A DNA stretch of 7,936 nucleotides from Synergistaceae bacterium (GTDB lineage: Bacteria; Synergistota; Synergistia; Synergistales; Aminobacteriaceae). Made by a program: the position numbers and the translations under genes. The stretch spans positions 1 through 7,936 of the forward strand of contig JAFSNU010000116.1 of NCBI GenBank assembly GCA_017447325.1, written 5' to 3'. Below are positions 1-5,477 of this stretch, piece by piece. Position 1 is the first letter of the stretch, and each line of letters starts with the position of its first letter. The notes under the pieces are model-generated. The model was not told where the DNA came from, searched no databases, and worked only from the letters and a program-made list of their open reading frames with translations.

Positions 1-46
1 CACTTCCTCTATATAATATATAAAATATTATACAGCATAAAAATTT
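1..46. other. AT-rich spacer with AT-only inverted repeat and a possible minus-strand ribosome binding site
   Basis: This short spacer follows the glycosyltransferase stop codon. It holds a perfect 8-bp inverted repeat made only of A and T (12-19 against 25-32, 5-base loop). No T-tract follows it on the minus strand, so I do not call it a terminator. The complement of bases 1-10 reads AGAGGAAGTG, which resembles a Shine-Dalgarno sequence and may serve a minus-strand gene starting just outside the window. That last point is inference. Confidence 0.3.
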
Positions 47-1068
47 TTAAATCCCGGTCAGCTCGTGCAGCTTCATTCTCGCATTTAAATAAAATTCATA
101 AAGTCTCGGGACGTTCGCAGACATCCAAGCATGAAAGCTCGTCTTGAGATTATAATTCTCAGGCTTGCGGCCCTGCTTCTTTAATTCAGCCTTTAATCTA
201 TTATAATCTTCGCGCATAAGCTTTGAAGTTTGATTTAAAATTTCTTTGCGCTCGAGCTTATCGCAGTTTAATTTTAAATAGCTCGTGAAGACATGCTGCA
301 TAATTACTATTTTGCGCAATAAAGCTTCTGGCAAAAATTCTGGAAAATTTTTCGCCGTGAAATTAATTACAAAGTCATATGACATAATCAAGTCATCTTT
401 GCGCGATTTATTTTTAAATTCGACCTGCGTGATGCTCTCGGGGTTCTTAACGTAATAATAAAATATTTTGTTAATATTTATAAATCTTTCAGCTCTTGAG
501 AAAGTCTGCGCGGATAGGCAGTAGTCGGCGGCGGTTTTGTTCGGCGGCCATCCTATATTTTCAAATAAACTGCGCTTATAGACTTTGCTCCAAACTGAGT
601 ACCAAGCGGCGCGTTCAGAAAAATATTTAAAAGACTCGCGGCGGCTCTCGGTCTTAAAGTCCGGCTGACAAAATTCCTGAAAAATTTTCCCGTTCAAATC
701 AACCGAATAAAATCCAAATTGAAGCATGTCGCAATTATTATCTTCCAAAATTTTTACGGCTTCTTCGTAAGCGTTTAATTTTATATAATCGTCGCTGTCG
801 ATAAAAGTTATATAATCGCCTGTTGCGTTGTCGATGCCAGTGTGCCAAGCTTCTCTTATGCCTTGATTAGCCTGGTGAATGACTTTAATATTATTAAATT
901 TACTCGCGAGTTCATCGCAGATTTGCGGGGTGCTGTCTTTCGAGCCGTCATCGACTAATATAATTTCAATATTTTTATAAGTCTGATTTACAACGCTGTC
1001 AACGCACTTAACTAAAAATTTTTCGGCGTTATAGGCCGGAATGATGACGCTTAATAATTTTTGCGCAT
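47..1068 (-). CDS. Family 2 glycosyltransferase with an out-of-frame start (apparent frameshift at codon 3-4)
   Basis: Likely transfers a sugar from a nucleotide-sugar donor during synthesis of a surface polysaccharide, at the cytoplasmic face of the membrane. The long reading frame is open from 1120 down to 47 and reads LLSVIIPAYN, then VDDGS, the donor/metal motif DSDD (about residues 91-94 in the restored protein) and SKVYKR (about 161-166), all typical of GT-A fold GT2 enzymes. That frame has no ATG, GTG or TTG before a TTG at 748, which lies after the catalytic core and cannot be the true start. The ATG at 1068 gives MRKNY and then a stop. One extra A in the A5 run (1062-1058) would give MRKKLLSVIIPAYN and a 340-residue protein of normal length. 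So this is a frameshifted gene, a switchable gene, or a one-base sequence error. The usual Glu-Asp acceptor-side motif appears as Ala-Ala-Asp (about 180-182), a weak sign of divergence. The glycosyltransferase call is firm; acceptor and donor are unknown. Confidence 0.85.
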
Positions 1069-1073
1069 AGTTT

Positions 1074-1122
1074 CGCCCTGAGCCCTGAGCCCTGATCCCT
1101 GAGCCCTGAGCCCTGAGCCCTT
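1074..1122. repeat. Seven-copy heptanucleotide tandem repeat, unit AGCCCTG (CAGGGCT on the minus strand)
   Basis: Seven contiguous 7-bp units: the first (1074-1080, cgccctg), the fourth (1095-1101, atccctg) and the last (1116-1122, agccctt) each carry one substitution, and the other four are perfect. The array is GC-rich within a very AT-rich spacer. It ends 5 bp upstream of the ATG at 1068 of the minus-strand glycosyltransferase. On the transcript each unit contains AGGG, which resembles a weak Shine-Dalgarno core. The unit length is not a multiple of three, and no reading frame through perfect units meets a stop. Confidence 0.93.
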
Positions 1123-1149
1123 ATACAAATTTAAATTATTCAAAGTCAA
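1120..1149 (-). promoter_or_regulatory. Predicted sigma-70 promoter for the glycosyltransferase
   Basis: On the minus strand TTGACT (1149-1144) and TATAAG (1125-1120) are separated by 18 bp. The last bases of the -10 box lie inside the first heptamer, so transcription would begin within the repeat array and the leader would consist mostly of repeat units. A second TATAAT (1213-1208, minus) has no recognisable -35 box. Confidence 0.5.
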
Positions 1150-1286
1150 TCCCTCGTTTTGCTTAATTAAATTTTAAATTTAAAATTAATAAATTTTTAC
1201 ATTAAGCATTATACGATAAAAATTTTTTGAGCGCATATTAAATTTTTATTATTAATCCCGCTTGCAAAATAATTTTATTTGTATTA

Positions 1287-1314
1287 TTGACATGAAAATA
1301 AAAATTATTATAAT
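1287..1314 (+). promoter_or_regulatory. Consensus sigma-70 promoter for the glutamine synthetase gene
   Basis: A perfect TTGACA (1287-1292) and a perfect TATAAT (1309-1314) are separated by 16 bp. The predicted transcript starts near 1321 and has a leader of about 60 bases. Both hexamers match consensus exactly, so the promoter is probably strong unless repressed. AT-rich background raises the chance of false -10 boxes, but not of the full pair. Confidence 0.75.
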
Positions 1315-1325
1315 AAATTAAAAAT

Positions 1326-1358
1326 TTAAGCAAGTAATTTAAAAATATTTTTGCTTAA
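1326..1358 (+). promoter_or_regulatory. Inverted repeat in the glutamine synthetase leader
   Basis: TTAAGCAA (1326-1333) and TTGCTTAA (1351-1358) form a perfect 8-bp inverted repeat with a 17-base loop, between the predicted transcription start and the ribosome binding site at 1369. It may be a weak leader hairpin or an operator. The arms are AT-rich, so the structure would be only marginally stable. Its function is unknown. Confidence 0.35.
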
Positions 1359-1368
1359 TTTAAAAATT

Positions 1369-1372
1369 GGAG
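1369..1372 (+). promoter_or_regulatory. Ribosome binding site that fixes the glnN start at GTG 1382
   Basis: GGAG (1369-1372), within GGAGATGATT, matches the extended anti-Shine-Dalgarno complement. The in-frame TTG at 1367 and ATG at 1373 overlap or directly abut this site and cannot use it. The GTG at 1382 is spaced 9 bases away. The same GGAGATG string precedes the starts at 7303 and 7814, which supports its role here. Confidence 0.7.
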
Positions 1373-1381
1373 ATGATTAAT

Positions 1382-3520
1382 GTGACGGAACGCAAAGACT
1401 ATCCAAGCGTGAGGGAAATATTCGGCTCGCTCGTGTTTGACAAGAAAGTCATGAAAGAGAAATTAAATCCTGATGTTTATGCTCAGGTTATCGAGGCGAT
1501 CGAGGGACGGCAGAAGCTCGACGCGGCAGCTGCTGATATAGTCGCCGGAGCAATGAAGGACTGGGCGATCGCAAACGGCGCGACGCACTGGGCGCATTGG
1601 TTCCAGCCTCAGACTGAGCTCACAGCAGAGAAACATCAAGCGTTTATATCTAAAGACGATGACGGCAGCCCGATTGAACTTTTCAGGGGCAAAAATTTAG
1701 TGCAGGGCGAGCCTGATGCGTCAAGTTTCCCGTCAGCAGGCAACCGCTCGACTTTCGAAGCAAGAGGCTACAGCGCGTGGGATATTTCAAGTCCGGCGTT
1801 TATAGTTAAAAGTCCAAAGGGCGGCACACTGTGCATTCCGTCGGTGTTTTTAAGTTACGACGGCTCGCCGCTTGACTTGAAGACGCCGTTATTAAGAGCC
1901 GTTGACGCTGTCGAGAGCCGTGCATTAAAATTATTAAAATTATTCGGGCAAAGAGGCATTAAGAGCGTTAAATTAACAGTCGGAGCGGAGCAGGAATATT
2001 TTTTGCTTGACCGGCCAAGGGCGCAGTTAAGGCCTGACGTTAGATTTTGCGGCAGAACTTTAATAGGCGCGAAACCGGCGAAAGATCAGAAGCTTGATCA
2101 TCATTACTTGGGCGCAATTCCCCAAAGAGTATTAAGCTACATGGAAGACGTTGAACGCGATTTAGCGAGATTAGGCATAAGCGTATTAGCGAGGCATAAC
2201 GAGGTCGCGAGATGTCAGTTCGAGTTCGCGCATTTATTTGCAGAAGCTAATATAGCGTGCGACCAAAATCAAATCTTAATGGAAGTCATGCGCAAGTTGT
2301 CCCGCAAGCATGAATTAAGATTATTGTTTCACGAGAAGCCCTTTGCCGGAATGAACGGCAGCGGCAAGCACACGAATATATCTCTAATGGACAGCGAGGG
2401 CAGAAATTTATTGAAGCCGAGCAACAATCACCGGCGCAATATAATTTTCTTGACGTTCTTAGCGGCTGTTATATTAGGTGTGAGCAAATTTCACAGCTTG
2501 CTTCAGGCTGCGATTGCAACGTCAGGGAATTTATTTAGACTTGGCGGCCACGAAGCTCCGCCGTCGATTATCAGCGTGTATTTAGGCTCGGCTTTAACGG
2601 ACTTACTGCATAGATTAGACGCGGCTGATATTTCAATGCCTGAAAAGGGCTTAATGGACTTGGGCATAGCGAAACTTCCGGCGATTATTCCATATGACAG
2701 TGACCGCAACAGGACTTCGCCGGTCGCATTCACGGGAGATAAATTCGAGTTCAGAGCTCCGGGCGCGTCGCAGTCTATAGCATTGCCCGTGACCATGTTC
2801 GCGTCCTTATGGGCTTGGGGAATTGACGAGATGACGAGAAAGATCGAGAAGTTTGCAAACGCATCTAAACGCGAGCCGATCGACGCGGCTCTTGAAGCTG
2901 TGAAAGAAGCGGTGAAAGAGGGCGGAAATATTTTGTTCGAGGGCGACGCTTACACGCCCGAATGGCACGCCGAAGCTAAGAAAAGAGGCTTAATCGAGGC
3001 TAATACTATTCCTGAAAAGATAGAGCTATTATTAAAGCCTGAGAATAAAAAAATGCTTGAAGAGTTAGGCGTGTATAAGTCGCATGAGCTTGATAATCTG
3101 CGCGAAATTAGAATGGAATCGTTTGCTACGGGACTTGAGGTCGAGGCGGCTGTACTTTACGATATGTTATGGGAAGGAGTGCTGCCGGCAATTTCTAAGC
3201 AGCTTGTGCTTGAACGAAATTCTTTATCAAGCTTTGATAATTTAGATAATGATTTAGCTGAAGAGTTTAAGCCATGGCGCGATTATATTAACGGCTTGGG
3301 CAAAGCTAAAGCAGGCTTAATTAAAGACGCTAATAATTTATTTGAGCTTAAAAATAAATTGGGCGACATGGACGCTCGGACGCGCTCGGACTTCTTGATT
3401 AACGATATTATTCCGTTAATGGATTCGATACGCGCGAAGAGCGACGCCGCCGAGCTGATTATCGCAGCTGATATTTGGCCTTATCCGATTTATAGAAATT
3501 TATTGTCGTTAAGTGCTTAA
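1382..3520 (+). CDS. glnN: Glutamine synthetase type III (GSIII)
   Basis: Cytoplasmic enzyme that makes glutamine from glutamate, ammonium and ATP. Its 712 residues (from GTG 1382) suit GSIII, which is far longer than GSI or GSII. Visible family signatures are GAEQEYF (metal-ligand Glu203 and Glu205), HNEVA..QFE (Glu274 and Glu281), HEKPFAG followed by NGSGKH (His330), NEAPP-like HEAPPSI, and DRNRTSP (441-447) followed by KFEFRAPGASQS. The last third is helical and charged, as in other GSIII proteins. Several normally constant positions differ: HNEVARCQFEFAH has Arg-Cys and His where I expect Pro-x and Pro, and GSGKHTNIS replaces the usual GSGKHNNWS. Known metal and substrate acids are retained, so I infer an active enzyme. 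The gene has its own promoter and terminator and appears monocistronic. The symbol glnN is the usual name for GSIII genes. A start at TTG 1367 or ATG 1373 is possible but fits the ribosome binding site poorly. Confidence 0.93.
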   Translation: MTERKDYPSVREIFGSLVFDKKVMKEKLNPDVYAQVIEAIEGRQKLDAAAADIVAGAMKDWAIANGATHWAHWFQPQTELTAEKHQAFISKDDDGSPIELFRGKNLVQGEPDASSFPSAGNRSTFEARGYSAWDISSPAFIVKSPKGGTLCIPSVFLSYDGSPLDLKTPLLRAVDAVESRALKLLKLFGQRGIKSVKLTVGAEQEYFLLDRPRAQLRPDVRFCGRTLIGAKPAKDQKLDHHYLGAIPQRVLSYMEDVERDLARLGISVLARHNEVARCQFEFAHLFAEANIACDQNQILMEVMRKLSRKHELRLLFHEKPFAGMNGSGKHTNISLMDSEGRNLLKPSNNHRRNIIFLTFLAAVILGVSKFHSLLQAAIATSGNLFRLGGHEAPPSIISVYLGSALTDLLHRLDAADISMPEKGLMDLGIAKLPAIIPYDSDRNRTSPVAFTGDKFEFRAPGASQSIALPVTMFASLWAWGIDEMTRKIEKFANASKREPIDAALEAVKEAVKEGGNILFEGDAYTPEWHAEAKKRGLIEANTIPEKIELLLKPENKKMLEELGVYKSHELDNLREIRMESFATGLEVEAAVLYDMLWEGVLPAISKQLVLERNSLSSFDNLDNDLAEEFKPWRDYINGLGKAKAGLIKDANNLFELKNKLGDMDARTRSDFLINDIIPLMDSIRAKSDAAELIIAADIWPYPIYRNLLSLSA

Positions 3521-3552
3521 TAAAATTTAAAATTATAAATTAAAATAAGCTG

Positions 3553-3587
3553 GCTCGCGTTAATATTTAGCGCGGGCAAATTTTTTT
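3553..3587 (+). terminator. Intrinsic terminator after glnN
   Basis: An 11-bp stem, GCTCGCGTTAA (3553-3563) with TTAGCGCGGGC (3567-3577), includes two G-T pairs and closes a TAT loop. AAA and then seven T residues (3581-3587) follow. It lies 33 bp after the glnN stop and separates glnN from the Fe-S genes. Confidence 0.85.
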
Positions 3588-3597
3588 AAATTAAATC

Positions 3598-3625
3598 TTG
3601 ATAAATTTTGCATTAAGTATAAAAT
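3598..3625 (+). promoter_or_regulatory. Predicted promoter for the cysteine desulfurase gene
   Basis: TTGATA (3598-3603) and TAAAAT (3620-3625), within TATAAAAT, are separated by 16 bp. They lie just after the glnN terminator and about 40 bp before the start codon. The position is sensible, but the local AT content makes this a moderate call. Confidence 0.5.
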
Positions 3626-3664
3626 AATTTTAAAGTTGAGTTGAAAGGTAGGCAAATAATTTTT

Positions 3665-4882
3665 ATGCTTAATAAACAAGTTTATTTAGATTACACTGCG
3701 ACGACTCCGGTAAGCCCTGAAGTTTTAGAGGCGATGCTGCCGTATTTCAGTGAGATATACGGCAACCCGTCGTCCGTTTATTCGTTCTCGCAGAAGAGCC
3801 GCGACGCGATCGAGAAAGCGCGTTCGCAAGTTGCAAAAGCTTTAAATGCTGATGCGAATGAAATTTATTTCACGTCGAGCGGAACTGAAGCTGATAATTG
3901 GGCGTTAAAGGGCGTGCTTGAGAGAATGCGCAAGGCCGGCAAGGGCGATCACTTAATCACGACTAAGATCGAGCATCATGCGATTTTGCACACGGCAAAT
4001 TATCTTGAAAAAATAAATAATTTTAAAGTAACTTATTTGCCCGTTGATGAATATGGACGGGTTAGGCTTGAGGATTTAAAGAACGCTGTGACGGATAAGA
4101 CTGTTTTAGTTTCGATCATGTTTGCGAATAACGAAGTCGGTACGATAGAGCCGGTGAAAGAGATCGGCGCGTTTTGCCGAGAAAATAAAATATTATTTCA
4201 CACGGACGCGGTGCAGGCGGCGGCGCATCTTGACATTGACGTTAAAGATTTAAATATTGATTTGCTGTCGATGTCGGCTCACAAGATGTACGGGCCTAAA
4301 GGCATCGGGGCTTTATATATTAAAAGTCCGTTAAAATTCGAAAATTTTATGCACGGCGGAGCTCAAGAGCGGGGCAGACGGGCAAGCACTGAAAATATTG
4401 CGGGGATAGTCGGCTTCGGCGCGGCAATGGAAATTTTGAAATCGCGCTTGAGTGAAGACAGGCCGCGAATTGCAAAATTGCGTGATAAATTAATTAAAGG
4501 CATATTAAATAAAATTCCGCACGCGAAATTAAACGGAGCTTTAGGCGACGAGAGACTGCCGAATAACGTTAATTTTAGTTTTATAGGCGTTGAGGGCGAG
4601 ACTTTGTTATTAGACTTGGACATGAAAGGCATATGCGCGTCAACGGGCAGCGCCTGCTCGTCAGAGTCTTTAGATCCGTCGCATGTTTTATTAGCGTTAG
4701 GCTTGAGCCATGAGATGGCGCACGGTTCTTTGAGATTTACGCTCGGGCGTTACAGCACGGAAGATGATATTGATTATTTGTTGAGCGTGCTGCCGGACAT
4801 AGTCGCGAGGAGACGCGCGATGTCGCCGCTGTGGGAAGACTACTTAAAACAGGGCGCGGATCCTGGCCCCATTTCTAAATAA
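3665..4882 (+). CDS. Cysteine desulfurase, NifS/IscS family
   Basis: PLP-dependent enzyme that converts cysteine to alanine and passes the persulfide sulfur to an Fe-S scaffold in the cytoplasm. From ATG 3665 it has 405 residues, the usual length of NifS/IscS. It opens with VYLDYTATTPVSPEV and NPSS, both class V aminotransferase features. It has IEHHAI (the PLP-stacking His region), HTDAVQ (PLP Asp and Gln), the Schiff-base lysine in SAHKMYGPKG (Lys207) and RRASTEN. The catalytic cysteine is in STGSACSSES (Cys331), in the long loop typical of the group I enzymes. I chose ATG 3665 over the TTG at 3641 because AAGGTAGG (3645-3652) precedes it and the family start fits; the spacing, 12 bases, is rather long. 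The scaffold gene follows 123 bp downstream, so its partner is almost certainly that protein. NifS and IscS cannot be told apart from sequence alone; no nif genes are seen here, so a housekeeping role is likelier. Confidence 0.94.
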   Translation: MLNKQVYLDYTATTPVSPEVLEAMLPYFSEIYGNPSSVYSFSQKSRDAIEKARSQVAKALNADANEIYFTSSGTEADNWALKGVLERMRKAGKGDHLITTKIEHHAILHTANYLEKINNFKVTYLPVDEYGRVRLEDLKNAVTDKTVLVSIMFANNEVGTIEPVKEIGAFCRENKILFHTDAVQAAAHLDIDVKDLNIDLLSMSAHKMYGPKGIGALYIKSPLKFENFMHGGAQERGRRASTENIAGIVGFGAAMEILKSRLSEDRPRIAKLRDKLIKGILNKIPHAKLNGALGDERLPNNVNFSFIGVEGETLLLDLDMKGICASTGSACSSESLDPSHVLLALGLSHEMAHGSLRFTLGRYSTEDDIDYLLSVLPDIVARRRAMSPLWEDYLKQGADPGPISK

Positions 4883-4940
4883 ATTTATCTTTCATCACAA
4901 ACTTCGTTGGCTTTATAGTGCGCTTATTCAAAGTTTATTT

Positions 4941-4956
4941 ATTCTTGTTGAAGAAT
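4941..4956. repeat. Short palindrome between the desulfurase and scaffold genes
   Basis: ATTCTT and AAGAAT form a 6-bp inverted repeat around GTTG. It overlaps the predicted -35 region of the scaffold gene, so it could be an operator. It does not resemble the IscR consensus as I know it, and no T-tract follows, so it is not a terminator. Chance is a real alternative in such AT-rich sequence. Confidence 0.3.
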
Positions 4957-4976
4957 TTAAATAAATAAATTATATA
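4948..4976 (+). promoter_or_regulatory. Possible promoter for the Fe-S scaffold gene
   Basis: TTGAAG (4948-4953) and TATATA (4971-4976) have 17-bp spacing in the 123-bp gap. No terminator is seen after the desulfurase gene, so the scaffold may instead be read through from upstream, or both. Weak in this AT-rich setting. Confidence 0.35.
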
Positions 4977-5005
4977 TATTATAAGAAGATAGGAGAGTTA
5001 ATTAA

Positions 5006-5422
5006 ATGGCGTTGAACTACAGTGAAAAGGTTATGGATCATTTTGCTAATCCCCGCAACGTCGGCGAGATTGAAAATCCTGACGGAGTAGGCGAGGCGGG
5101 AAATCCCAAGTGCGGAGACATTATGAAAATTTATTTGAAAGTCAATGACGAGACGCAGATAATCGAGGACGTGAAGTTTAAAACTTTCGGCTGTGCAAGT
5201 GCAATAGCGAGCTCGAGCATGGCGACGGAGTTGATCAAGGGCAAGAGCATTCAAGAGGCGTGGGACTTGACTAACAGCGCGGTGGCTGAAGCGTTGGACG
5301 GTCTTCCGCCGATTAAGATGCATTGCAGCGTCTTAGCTGAAGAGGCGATACATGAGGCTTTAAATGATTACAGAGCTAAGCACGGCATGGAGATTATTCC
5401 GGTTGAGCATCATGAAGAATAA
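5006..5422 (+). CDS. Fe-S cluster assembly scaffold, IscU/NifU N-terminal family
   Basis: Small cytoplasmic scaffold on which iron and desulfurase-derived sulfur are built into [2Fe-2S] or [4Fe-4S] clusters before transfer to client proteins. Its 138 residues form a single IscU-like domain without the Nfu or ferredoxin-like domains of full NifU. The start reads YSEKVMDHFANPRNVGEI, a hallmark of the family. All ligands are present: Cys36 and Asp38 in NPKCGDIM, Cys63 in FGCASAIASSS, and His106 with Cys107 in IKMHCSVLAEEA. The Asp two residues after the first Cys is the one that stabilises cluster turnover in IscU. The pro-rich LPPIK before the third Cys resembles the NifU-like proteins of anaerobic bacteria rather than the E. 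coli LPPVK-chaperone motif exactly, so HscA dependence is unclear. AGGAG at 4991-4995 is 10 bases from the ATG. The upstream desulfurase is the natural sulfur donor. No iscR, iscA or hscAB is in the window. Confidence 0.94.
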   Translation: MALNYSEKVMDHFANPRNVGEIENPDGVGEAGNPKCGDIMKIYLKVNDETQIIEDVKFKTFGCASAIASSSMATELIKGKSIQEAWDLTNSAVAEALDGLPPIKMHCSVLAEEAIHEALNDYRAKHGMEIIPVEHHEE

Positions 5423-5477
5423 TAATTTTTATTTTATAATAGCTTAAAATTTTTTAATGTGCAGGTGTTGTTAAATA

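Noticed and set aside
12..32. Intrinsic terminator for the glycosyltransferase
   Set aside because: The stem is made only of A-T pairs and no T-tract follows on the minus strand.
47..748. A 233-residue minus-strand gene starting at TTG 748
   Set aside because: The same frame continues upstream to 1120 and carries the GT2 core motifs VDDGS and DSDD, so 748 is an internal leucine codon rather than a start.
1074..1122. CRISPR array
   Set aside because: The units are 7 bp and contiguous, with no spacers, so this is a simple tandem repeat.
1321..1366. Glutamine riboswitch in the glnN leader
   Set aside because: The leader is short and almost entirely A and T, with only one weak hairpin; I see no conserved riboswitch core.
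2503..2796. Open frame on the minus strand inside glnN
   Set aside because: It overlaps the strongly conserved catalytic part of glutamine synthetase and has no recognisable motif; it is a shadow frame.
4363..4632. Open frame on the minus strand inside the desulfurase gene
   Set aside because: No family features, and the opposite strand encodes the conserved RRASTEN-to-active-site region.
4979..5323. Open frame on the minus strand over the scaffold gene
   Set aside because: It is antisense to all three cluster-ligand motifs of the IscU-like protein and has no recognisable content.
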